Shown here: piece after piece, positions 55,432 through 63,413 of the stretch
How positions within the stretch are numbered: position 1 is the stretch's first letter
Layout: the number at the start of each line of letters is the position of its first letter
Assembly: GCA_963717115.1 (NCBI GenBank)
Contig: CAVQVO010000009.1
Location: 1-64,000 of the forward strand
Direction: 5' to 3'
DNA: 64,000 nucleotides
Origin: JBBQUN01 sp963717115
GTDB lineage: Bacteria; Actinomycetota; Acidimicrobiia; Acidimicrobiales; SZUA-35
The notes under the pieces: generated by a model
Database searches by the model: none
Told to the model about the DNA's origin: nothing
Seen by the model: only the letters and a program-made list of their open reading frames with translations
Program-made: the position numbers and the translations under genes

Positions 55432-56471
55432 GGAGGTGCAGGATCCCGGCGTCGTGCGGATCGGTCGCCGGGGTGGTGGTCCCGATGTGCGCCGCCTGAT
55501 GACCCGAGCCGGCCAGTTCGGCCAGCACCGACTCGACCCGGGCGGGATCGACCCCGAAGACGAGGCCACCCGAGGTCTGGGCATCGGCGAGCAGCAGGAC
55601 CGAGAGATCGTCGAGCTCGCCCCGATCGACCTGCGCCTCGAGCGAGGCCAGGTTGCGCCTCGACCCACCGGGAACGAACCCGGCCCCGGCCAGTTCCCGG
55701 ACTCCGTCGATGAAGGGCACGGACCCGAACGACAGCTCGACGTCGACCCCGGACTCCTTGGCCGCCCGTCCGAGATGGCCGATCAGGCCGAACCCGGTCA
55801 CGTCGGTGCCACCGGTGGCGCCGGCGGCGAGGGCGATGCGGCTCGCGTCGGCGTTGAGACGCGTCATCTGGGCGATCGCCGGCGGCGACGAGACCCTCGG
55901 GCGCCTGCCCGGCCTTGATGGCGGTGGAGATCACGCCGATCCCGAGGGGCTTGGTGAGGATCAGCGCCTGGCCGGGTCGGAGCCCGGCGTTGGTGATCAG
56001 CCGGTCGGGGTGGGCCTCGCCGAGCACCGCGAGACCGAACTTGGGTTCGGGATCGTCGACGGTGTGTCCGCCGACGAGGAAGAAGCCACCCTCGGCCGCG
56101 ACCTCGGCCGCCCCTTCGAGCACGTCGCCCAGCAGGTCGGCGGCGAGTTCGTCGGTGTTCCACCCCACGAGGTTGAGGGCGATGAGCGGGCGACCTCCCA
56201 TGGCGTAGACGTCGGACACGGCGTTGCACGCGGCGATCCGACCCCAGGTCTTCGCATCGTCGACGACGGGGGTGATGAAATCGGCGGTGAAGACGAGCGC
56301 GCGGTCGGCGTCGAGGCGCCACACGGCAGCGTCGTCGCCGGTGGTGGCGTCGACGAGGATGCGGTCGTCATCGTTCGGGGTGAGACGGCCCAGCACGTGG
56401 GCCAGCTCGCTCGGGGCGAGCTTGCAGGCTCAACCGGCGCCGTGGCTGAACTCGGTGAGTCGACGAACCAT
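55424..56471 (-). CDS. selD: selenophosphate synthetase SelD containing selenocysteine (UGA codon 14; one +1 shift)
   Basis: Makes selenophosphate, the selenium donor for Sec and selenouridine. Starting at ATG 56471 the frame reads MVRRLTEFSHGAG, then TGA at 56432-56430, then ACKLAPSELAHVLGRL. In other SelD proteins this spot is the catalytic Cys or Sec of SHGAGCGCK, so the TGA is read as Sec. The ATP-binding core follows: TTGDDAAVW, VFTADFITPVVDD, GRIAACNAVSDVYAMGG, VGGHTVDDPEPKFGL, then TGGTDVTGFGLIGHLG. A break near 55890 (extra G in GCCGGCG) moves the last third to another frame; removing it gives 348 aa. The next Cys after Sec14 is Cys16. Confidence 0.93.
56404..56422 (-). promoter_or_regulatory. 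candidate bacterial SECIS hairpin
   Basis: Seven bases after the UGA, the mRNA has AGCUCG, a 7-base loop, then CGAGCU: a six-base-pair stem, with GCC/GGC extending it across a small bulge. Bacterial SECIS elements are hairpins just 3' of the UGA, within the coding region. Position and stem fit. An alternative stem (GCUCG-CCC-CGAGC) overlaps it. Confidence 0.6.
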
Positions 56472-56592
56472 GTGGCAACACCCCCTCTCGCGACCTCGGT
56501 GGTGCGGAACGACGGACGAAACGCTGGGCGGCAACCTACCGTGACAACCACCCGGCGACGAACACCCCGAACCGATCAGTGAGGACCACCGC

Positions 56593-57351
56593 ATGCCGAG
56601 CACCGAAGCCGTCTCCTTCATCGGATCCCAGGGCCAACCGCTGGTCGGCATGCTCCACCGTCCGGACGGACCGACGCGGGGCAGCGTGCTGCTGGCCCAC
56701 TGCTTCACGTGCTCCAAGGACATCCACACCCTGACCCGGTTGGCCAAGGGCCTGGCCGACGCCGGCTTCGCCGCACTCCGCTTCGACTTCACCGGACTCG
56801 GGGACTCGGGGGGCGACTTCGGGGCAACGCACGTCAGCGCCAACGTCTCGGATCTCACCCGGGCGGCGTTCTCGCTGATCGAGATGGGCTTCGGACCGTG
56901 CGGCCTGATCGGGCACAGTCTCGGCGGCGCCGCCGCGATCCTGTCGGCCGATCGGCTCAAGACGGTCCGTTGGATCGTGACGATCGGCGCGCCGAGCTCG
57001 GTCGAGCACGTCACCCACCTCTTCGCCGATCGCCTCGCCGACATCGAGGCCGCCGGGTGCGCGCCGGTGACCATCGCCGGCCGCACCTTCGACCTGGACC
57101 GGGGGTTCCTCGACGACCTCACCAACCACGACGTCCTCCAGGCGGTTGCCGAACTCGATCGTCCCTACCTCGTCGTGCACGCCCGGGACGACGAGGTCGT
57201 CGGCTTCGACCAGGGCCAGACCCTCTTCGCCGCCGCCGCCGAACCCAAGGCGTTCCTCGCCCTCGAGACCGGCGGGCACCTGCTCGGTCCGCGAGCCGCC
57301 GCCGAGCAGGCCCTCGCCGGCATCGTGGCCTGGCTCGACACCGTGGCCTGA
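56593..57351 (+). CDS. alpha/beta hydrolase
   Basis: 252 aa serine hydrolase. The nucleophile elbow is GLIGHSLGGAAAI, the oxyanion region VLLAHCFTCSKD, the acid VVHARDDEVVGFDQ and the His in ALETGGHLLGP. It resembles the hydrolase part found fused to OsmC domains in some bacteria. ATG 56593 with a GAGGACC ribosome site. Divergent from selD. Confidence 0.85.
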   Translation: MPSTEAVSFIGSQGQPLVGMLHRPDGPTRGSVLLAHCFTCSKDIHTLTRLAKGLADAGFAALRFDFTGLGDSGGDFGATHVSANVSDLTRAAFSLIEMGFGPCGLIGHSLGGAAAILSADRLKTVRWIVTIGAPSSVEHVTHLFADRLADIEAAGCAPVTIAGRTFDLDRGFLDDLTNHDVLQAVAELDRPYLVVHARDDEVVGFDQGQTLFAAAAEPKAFLALETGGHLLGPRAAAEQALAGIVAWLDTVA

Positions 57352-57370
57352 GTCAGCGGACCGCCGCCGG

Positions 57371-58345
57371 TCACGAGAGTGCGGCAACGGCCGCGGCGAC
57401 GTCGGCGGCCGAACGGATCAGGCGCCGGCCCGGGCGGTCGTGGCCTTCGTCGTCGACGAACACCCGGTCGAGGGTGGTGAGCGCCCCCGAATCGGCCCAC
57501 CAACCCTGTTGGTCGGGCGGATCGAGGAACACCATCGGCGAAGGGCCGCCGAAGGTCACGTATGCGTTCTGGGCCGCGTCCTGGAAGACCTCCTGCATCG
57601 TGCCGGGCCCGCCGGGGACGTAGACGATCCCGGCCGTGGCGATGGCCAGCAGCCCCGCCTCGCGCTCGGAGTTCGAGAAGTACTTGGCGATGTGCGAGGC
57701 GAACGGGTTGGACGGCTCGTGGCCATAGAACCACGTCGGCACCGAAAGCGACGGAGCGAGGGCACCGACCTCCTCGACGATCGTCGACGCCACGTCGAGG
57801 GCGACGGTGACGAAGGCGTCGGGATCCTCGGCGAACGTCGCGACGGTGGCGAGACGATCGACCAGCGAACCGACCGCCGCCCGGTCGAGCTCCACCGTTG
57901 CGGCCCCCAGGTTGGCGGCCTCCATCGCTCCGGGCCCTCCCCCGGTCACCACGCAGAAGCCTTCCCCGGTCAGCGTCCGACCCAGTTCGACGACCGATCG
58001 GTACGTGCTCGATCCCCGTTCCATGGCGTGCCCACCCATGACACCGACCAGCCGCCGTCCGTCCCGGAACGACGACAGCGCCAGGCTGATCCCGTGATCG
58101 TGCAGGCGCTGGGTCAGCTCCTCGACCGGATGGAGCAACGGTCGCCGGGCGATCCCGGCCCTTCGATAGATCATCTGGTCGACGGTGTGCTCGAAACCCC
58201 GTTCGATGCCGGCATAGAGATCGGCTGCTCGGTAGAGCCGCTCGGGCGTGGGGTCGTACGGCAGATCGCCGAGCTCACGTCGGAGATGACCCACCAGGCC
58301 ATCGACCTGCGACCTCCAGAGCACGTCGTCGTGGTCGGCGCCCAC
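57371..58345 (-). CDS. LOG-family nucleotide phosphoribohydrolase (YgdH/PpnN-like)
   Basis: 324 aa. The lysine-decarboxylase-like (LOG) Rossmann domain shows VVTGGGPGAMEAANLGA and the catalytic motif YVPGGPGTMQEVFQDA (PGGxGTxxE). The extra N-terminal helical part (residues 1-90) and the length match PpnN-type enzymes that hydrolyse nucleoside monophosphates to base and ribose 5-phosphate. GTG start at 58345, six bases after the SDR stop, so last in a four-gene operon. Confidence 0.88.
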   Translation of the reverse strand: MGADHDDVLWRSQVDGLVGHLRRELGDLPYDPTPERLYRAADLYAGIERGFEHTVDQMIYRRAGIARRPLLHPVEELTQRLHDHGISLALSSFRDGRRLVGVMGGHAMERGSSTYRSVVELGRTLTGEGFCVVTGGGPGAMEAANLGAATVELDRAAVGSLVDRLATVATFAEDPDAFVTVALDVASTIVEEVGALAPSLSVPTWFYGHEPSNPFASHIAKYFSNSEREAGLLAIATAGIVYVPGGPGTMQEVFQDAAQNAYVTFGGPSPMVFLDPPDQQGWWADSGALTTLDRVFVDDEGHDRPGRRLIRSAADVAAAVAALS

Positions 58346-58351
58346 GAGTCC

Positions 58352-59299
58352 TCAGTCGAGGTCGAGGTCGGCGTAGTCGACCCCCGACAGGGCCACCGAC
58401 TGCTCCCACAGCCGACGACCGGTCTCGGGATCGGTGGCGGCGGTCACCATCGGGATCTTGCGAGGCGGTCCGTAGTACTGACCCGGCAGCGACGGTCCGA
58501 AGTAGTCGCCTCCCCGAACCGCCGGGTCGACGGCGGCCCGCAACGTGGGTAGCGCCCCGATCGACGCCGGCTGGGTCACGAACCGGGCCCCCAGATCGAC
58601 CACCGACTGCAGCACGCCGCCGAGCGCGAACCCGCTCTGGAGGTTGGTCGACGACAGCCCGGGGTGGGCGGCGACGGCGACGGTGCGATCGGTGGCAAAG
58701 CGGCGCGCCAGCCGACGGTCGAGCTCGAGGGTGAACACCTGGTTGGCCAACTTGGTCGTCCCGTAGACCGTGAACCGTTCGTAGCCCGCCAGTGAGGTGG
58801 GATCGTGGTCGACGAGCGAGCCACTGTTGGCAGCCAGGCTCGAGACGCTCACCACTCGCGACGACGCCGTGGCGATCAGGACGGGGAGCAGGAGACCGGT
58901 CAGGGCGAAGTGGCCCAGATGGTTGCTGGCGAACTGCATCTCGACGCCATCGGCACTCAGTTGTGGTGGGGTGGCCATGATGCCGGCGTTGTTGATCAAC
59001 CAATCGAGGCGATCGAGTCGACCGGTGAGCTCCTCGGCTCCGGCGCGAACCGACTCGAGGTCCGACAGGTCGAGTTCGACGACGTCGACCTCGGCGCTCG
59101 GGTGTCGCCGGCGGACGGCCTCGGCGGCGGTGTGCCCCTTGGACGGGGTTCGCACGGCCATGACCACCCGGGCCCCGGCTCCGGCGAGGGACCGTGCGGT
59201 GGCGAGCCCCAGCCCGGAGTTCGCGCCCGTGATGACGGCGACCCGTCCCGACAGATCGGGGATGTCGTTGGCCGACCATCCGAACGAGGGACGGTTCAT
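58352..59299 (-). CDS. short-chain dehydrogenase/reductase
   Basis: 315 aa NAD(P)-dependent oxidoreductase. The cofactor loop is VITGANSGLGLATA; NNAG in WLINNAGIMA; catalytic Ser in VVSVSSLAAN and YxxxK in YGTTKLANQ. It resembles retinol-dehydrogenase-type SDRs. The ATG overlaps the LacI regulator stop by four bases. Confidence 0.92.
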   Translation of the reverse strand: MNRPSFGWSANDIPDLSGRVAVITGANSGLGLATARSLAGAGARVVMAVRTPSKGHTAAEAVRRRHPSAEVDVVELDLSDLESVRAGAEELTGRLDRLDWLINNAGIMATPPQLSADGVEMQFASNHLGHFALTGLLLPVLIATASSRVVSVSSLAANSGSLVDHDPTSLAGYERFTVYGTTKLANQVFTLELDRRLARRFATDRTVAVAAHPGLSSTNLQSGFALGGVLQSVVDLGARFVTQPASIGALPTLRAAVDPAVRGGDYFGPSLPGQYYGPPRKIPMVTAATDPETGRRLWEQSVALSGVDYADLDLD

Positions 59300-60333
59300 G
59301 ATCGGGCTCCTGGGGTGGTGGGTACGCCGGCGGTCGACGCCCGGATGACGAGTTCGGTGCCGATGCGGACGTGCTCGGGTTCGCGATGGGGGTTTCCGAC
59401 GAGATCGGTGACCAGACGACCGGCACAGGACCCGATGACCCCGACGTCCTGGCGGACCGTCGTCAGATCGAACAGGGAGGCCATCGTGTTGTCGTCGAAC
59501 CCGACCACCGCCACGTCGTCGGGGATCCGCAGGCCTCGTCGACGGGCCTCGGCGATCGCTCCGATCGCCATGTCGTCACTCATCGCGAACACCGCCGTCG
59601 GCGGCTCGTCGAGCTGCATCAGGTCGGCCATGGCCTCGATCCCGCCCTCCACCGTGAAGTCCCCGGCCCGGACGAGTTCGGGCCCGATGAACAGGCCCAT
59701 CTCGGCGAGTGCTCCCCGGAACCCCTCCTCGCGCAGCAGCGGCACCCGGAATCTGTGGAACCCGTGGTCACCGCTGATGATCCCGATCCGGGTGTGACCC
59801 AGCTCGGCCAGATGACGAGCGGCCGTGGCCGCCGACTCCGACTCGTTGAGCGACAGCGACGGGAAGTGGCGGTTCTGCGACCCGATGGTCACGATCCGGG
59901 CCCCGGCGTCGAACAACCGCTGGGCCTGTTCGTCGGCCAGCCGGATGTCGACCAGCACGAGTGCGTCGCCCCGTTGGTACCAGGTTCCCCGCCCCGCCAG
60001 GAACCGTTCGCGGTCGTCCTCGGTCGTGATGGCGTAGAGCAACAGGTCCATGCCATGGTCCTTCACGACGGCGTCGATGGCGGCCACCACGCTCGAGAAG
60101 TACCAGGTGTCGAACATCGGCACCGCAACGGCAACCGAACCGGCCCGCCCACTGGCGAGACGGGCCGCGGTGAGGTTGACGACGTAGTCGAGATCGGCAG
60201 CCACCTCGAGGACCCGGGCTCGGGTGGACGCAGCGACGTTGTCGAGGCCGCGCAGGGCTCGGCTGACCGTGGCCACCGACACACCGGCCGCCGACGCGAC
60301 GTCGTCGATGGTCGCGGGCCGCGACGGGTTCAC
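59296..60333 (-). CDS. LacI-family transcriptional regulator
   Basis: 345 aa. The N-terminal helix-turn-helix is IDDVASAAGVSVATVSRAL, with the hinge helix NLTAARLASGRAG. The periplasmic-binding-protein-like effector domain follows (VAVPMFDTWYFSSVVAAID, RIGIISGDHGFHRFRVP, AVVGFDDNTMASL). It is sandwiched between an aldo/keto reductase and an SDR in one overlapping operon, so it probably controls that operon in response to a sugar-like ligand. Confidence 0.95.
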   Translation of the reverse strand: MNPSRPATIDDVASAAGVSVATVSRALRGLDNVAASTRARVLEVAADLDYVVNLTAARLASGRAGSVAVAVPMFDTWYFSSVVAAIDAVVKDHGMDLLLYAITTEDDRERFLAGRGTWYQRGDALVLVDIRLADEQAQRLFDAGARIVTIGSQNRHFPSLSLNESESAATAARHLAELGHTRIGIISGDHGFHRFRVPLLREEGFRGALAEMGLFIGPELVRAGDFTVEGGIEAMADLMQLDEPPTAVFAMSDDMAIGAIAEARRRGLRIPDDVAVVGFDDNTMASLFDLTTVRQDVGVIGSCAGRLVTDLVGNPHREPEHVRIGTELVIRASTAGVPTTPGARS

Positions 60334-61226
60334 GGGAGAGGCACACCCTCGGCCGCCTGGAGCAGCGTGTACACGTCGGCTCGATCGAGGCGGACGCCGA
60401 GCGCCGCGCCGTAGCCGGCGAGCCGATCCGGATTCTGGCTGCCAACCAGCGCCACCGGCTTCGAGGGATGGGCCAACACCCAGGCCAGTGCGATGGCGGC
60501 CCGATCGACGCCTTCTCGTTCGGCGAGCGAGTCGAGCGCCGCGAGCAGGTCGGCCGACAGACCCTCGCCGGTGGCCAGGGCCCCACCCCCGAGTGGGCTC
60601 CAGGCCAACGGGGTGGTGCCCGCTTCCATGGCCCGGTCGAGGGTGCCGTCGCGCAGCGGATCGGTTTGCAGCAACGAGAACTGCGGTTGGTCGGTGGCGA
60701 TGGCGAAATCGAGGTGGGCCTGGAGGGCGTCGGCCTGGCTGGGCAGATAGTTCGAGATGCCGACCTCGCCGATCTTGCCGGCATCCCGCAGGGCGGTCAG
60801 GGTCTCGGCCAGTTCCTCGGGATGGGTGTAGAAGTCGGGTCGATGGATCTGATAGAGGTCGACGTGCTCGACCCCGAGGCGCCGAAGGCTGTCTTCACAG
60901 GCCTGGGTGAGGTAGACCCGTCCGCTGTCGTACGGGACCGGCGGGGTGATCCCGCCCTTGGTGGCGAGCACCATGCGGTCTCGCAGGCCCGGACTGGCCG
61001 ACAGCACCTTGCCGAGGATCTCCTCGTTGGCCCCGAATCCCGTCCCGCCCCAATCGAAGCCGTAGACGTCGGCGGTGTCGACGAGGTTCATGCCGGCCTC
61101 GAGCGCGGTCTCGATCAGGGTCGTCGCCTCGCCGACCGACGAATTGGTGAAACGCCAACAGCCGAATCCGATGGGACCGACGGTCGATGCGCCGATGGCG
61201 CGGGGGGAGGAATCGATCAGCGACAT
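60330..61226 (-). CDS. aldo/keto reductase
   Basis: 298 aa NADPH-dependent reductase, (beta/alpha)8 barrel. The catalytic tetrad is seen in NLVDTADVYGFD (Asp, Tyr), VLATKGGI (Lys) and DLYQIHRPDFY (His). NADPH-binding region: LVGSQNPDRL. ATG 61226. First gene of the operon AKR-lacI-SDR-LOG; its stop overlaps the lacI start. Confidence 0.92.
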   Translation of the reverse strand: MSLIDSSPRAIGASTVGPIGFGCWRFTNSSVGEATTLIETALEAGMNLVDTADVYGFDWGGTGFGANEEILGKVLSASPGLRDRMVLATKGGITPPVPYDSGRVYLTQACEDSLRRLGVEHVDLYQIHRPDFYTHPEELAETLTALRDAGKIGEVGISNYLPSQADALQAHLDFAIATDQPQFSLLQTDPLRDGTLDRAMEAGTTPLAWSPLGGGALATGEGLSADLLAALDSLAEREGVDRAAIALAWVLAHPSKPVALVGSQNPDRLAGYGAALGVRLDRADVYTLLQAAEGVPLP

Positions 61227-61260
61227 GCCTCGCACCATAGGACAAACGGACCGGTTTCGA

Positions 61261-61785
61261 TCACCGCAACTCGTGCGGTCGTTCGTGATCGATGAGCCAC
61301 CGCTTGACCTCGAGCCCGCCGGCGAACCCGGTGAGCGAACCATCGGCGCCGATCACCCGATGGCAGGGAACCACGATCGAGATGGGATTCCGACCGTTGG
61401 CCGAGGCGACCGCTCGGACCGCCGTCGGCCGGTTGATGGCCCGGGCCTGCTGGGCGTAACTCGACGTCACGCCGAACGGGATCCGACGCAACGAGTCCCA
61501 GACGGACCGCTGGAACTCGGTTCCCCGCAGGTCGAGGTCGAGATCGAAGTCGGTTCGTGCCCCGGCGAAGTACTCCTCGAGCTGACGCCGCAGTTCGTCG
61601 AAGACGGGGACCTCGGCGTCGACGAGCGTCTCGGCGGCGATCCGGACCCGGCGCAGCTCGGTCTCGAGGTCGGCCCACAGTACCGCCCGGAGTCCCGGGG
61701 ACCCGGCCTCGTGGGTCGGCCGGTCGGCAAGCAGGTGGAGCGAACCGAAGGGGGCGTCGATCGTGGCGTGGGCGATGGTGGTCAT
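61261..61785 (-). CDS. ogt: methylated-DNA--protein-cysteine methyltransferase
   Basis: 174 aa suicide repair protein that removes methyl groups from O6-methylguanine. The acceptor Cys is in ISIVVPCHRVIGADG; the DNA-binding helix is GVTSSYAQQARAINRP with the Arg finger in RAVASANGRNP. The ATG overlaps the upstream ada-alkA stop (ATGA). The frame is open upstream through a proline-rich repeat, so a fusion with AlkA is possible if the homopolymers are miscounted. Confidence 0.95.
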   Translation of the reverse strand: MTTIAHATIDAPFGSLHLLADRPTHEAGSPGLRAVLWADLETELRRVRIAAETLVDAEVPVFDELRRQLEEYFAGARTDFDLDLDLRGTEFQRSVWDSLRRIPFGVTSSYAQQARAINRPTAVRAVASANGRNPISIVVPCHRVIGADGSLTGFAGGLEVKRWLIDHERPHELR

Positions 61786-63326
61786 GGTGTCCTCGGCAGG
61801 GTTCTCGTCGGGGGCAGGGTCTTCGGGGGCAGGGTCTTCGGGGGCAGGGTCTTCGGGGCAGGGTGGAGGTAGGCGTTCCAGAGGTGATGCATGGCGTAGG
61901 AACGCCAGGGCCGCCAGCGTTGGGCGGCCAGGGCGAGGTCGGAATCGAGTCCACGATCGGCGGCCACGCGGACCAGGGCGAGGTCGGTGGGAGCGAAGGC
62001 GTCGGGATCGGCCAGACCCCGCATCGACACGATCGTCGCGGTCCACGGTCCGACGCCCTTCAGCGCCAGCAGCGCGGCGCGAACCTCGGCCCGATCGGCC
62101 GAGGGAGACACGTCGAGCGTGCCGTCGGCGAGTGCGGTCGCCGCCCGCACCAACGTGGCGGCCCGGGCGGTGGTCAGACCGAGCGACCCGGGATCCTGGG
62201 ACGCCCACGTCGTCGCGGCGGGGAAGACGGTCGTCACCCCGCCGACCGGATGCTCCAGGGGTTCCCCGAGGCGGGCGACGAGCCGGCCGGCCATGGCCCT
62301 GGCGCTGGCCACCGAGACCTGCTGATGCAGGACCGCTCGGATCACGGCGTCGTCACCCGACACCTCACCGGGCGAGCGGAGGCCGGGTCGTCGGGCCACC
62401 AGATCGCCGAGCAGCGGATCCGATCCGAGCGTGTCGTTGATCACCCGCGGATCGGCGTCGAGATCGAGCAACCGGCGAATGGCGTGCACGGCGACGGCCA
62501 GGTCCGCGAAGTCGGTGAGCCGGATCCGTGCCTCGATCCAGGCTCCCACGGGCTCGAGCTCGATCACTGCGGGGCCACCGGGCAGACGGAGACTGCGGCG
62601 GTAGCGCGTGCCGTCGACCTCCTCGACGCCGGACACGGCGTGGATCGCCAACCAGTGCCACACCTGGTCGACGTCGAAGGGCGGCCGGAGCCCGAGTCGC
62701 AGCGAGATCCATGATCCCTCGTTCCCGAGCTCGTCCCGGCGGCCCCCGCGCCGGCCGCGGAGTTCGGTCGGCGTTCGGGCGAAGACCTCGCGAACGGTGT
62801 CGTTGAACTGTCTCACACTGTCGAAGCCGGCCGCGAAGGCGACATCGGTGAACGGCAGCTCGGTGGTCTCGATCAGGATCCGAGCCGTACGGGCCCGGCG
62901 GGCCCGGGCGAGAGCCAGTGGCCCCACGCCCAGCTCGGCGGTCAGCAACCGATGGAGGTGCCGGGAACTGACGTTCATTCGACGAGCGAGTCCGACGACC
63001 CCGCTGCGATCGACGACCCCGTCGTCGATGGCCCGGATCGTCCGGGCCACGAGATCGTCTCGGCGGTTCCATTCCGGTGAGCCGGGCGAGGCATCGGGCG
63101 CGCACCGCTTGCAGGCCCGGAAACCGGCCGCCTGGGCCGACGCAGGTGTCGGGAAGAACGCCATGTTGGCCCGCTTGGGTCGAACGGGTGTCGGGCAGCT
63201 CGGTCGGCAGTAGATCCCGGTCGACCGAACCCCGACGATCACCCATCCGTCGAATCGCGGGTCCCGACTCTCGACGGCCACCATCCAGGCTTCGAGTGGC
63301 TTCTCGGGGGCGGCGGCGGAATCCAT
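61782..63326 (-). CDS. Ada-AlkA fusion: methylation-damage sensor and 3-methyladenine DNA glycosylase
   Basis: 514 aa. The N-terminal Ada zinc domain senses methylphosphotriesters through Cys in GIYCRPSCPT with partners ACKRC. An AraC-type helix-turn-helix follows (VGLARRMNVSSRHLHRLLT; FTDVAFAAGFDSVRQFNDT). The C-terminal AlkA glycosylase has VISGDDAVI-type helices (DDAVIRAVLHQQVSVA) and the HhH motif LLALKGVGPWTATIVSMRG with catalytic Asp in ADPDAFAPTD. The tail ends in a repeated KTLPP unit. ATG 63326. Same layout as mycobacterial alkA-ogt. Confidence 0.93.
   Translation of the reverse strand: MDSAAAPEKPLEAWMVAVESRDPRFDGWVIVGVRSTGIYCRPSCPTPVRPKRANMAFFPTPASAQAAGFRACKRCAPDASPGSPEWNRRDDLVARTIRAIDDGVVDRSGVVGLARRMNVSSRHLHRLLTAELGVGPLALARARRARTARILIETTELPFTDVAFAAGFDSVRQFNDTVREVFARTPTELRGRRGGRRDELGNEGSWISLRLGLRPPFDVDQVWHWLAIHAVSGVEEVDGTRYRRSLRLPGGPAVIELEPVGAWIEARIRLTDFADLAVAVHAIRRLLDLDADPRVINDTLGSDPLLGDLVARRPGLRSPGEVSGDDAVIRAVLHQQVSVASARAMAGRLVARLGEPLEHPVGGVTTVFPAATTWASQDPGSLGLTTARAATLVRAATALADGTLDVSPSADRAEVRAALLALKGVGPWTATIVSMRGLADPDAFAPTDLALVRVAADRGLDSDLALAAQRWRPWRSYAMHHLWNAYLHPAPKTLPPKTLPPKTLPPTRTLPRTP
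61810..61863. repeat. 15-bp tandem repeat at the ada-alkA 3' end
   Basis: Three exact units of GGGGGCAGGGTCTTC followed by a partial fourth with only four Gs. In the annotated frame it encodes repeated KTLPP; in the next frame it encodes repeated EDPAP, which would run into ogt. Confidence 0.85.
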
Positions 63327-63413
63327 GGCTGCATCCTGCCGCCTCGAGTCGGTATTGACGAGCGGGAATCGGACAGCTCGGTATCGTGTCCATTCGATGG
63401 TTGACTGACCGCC

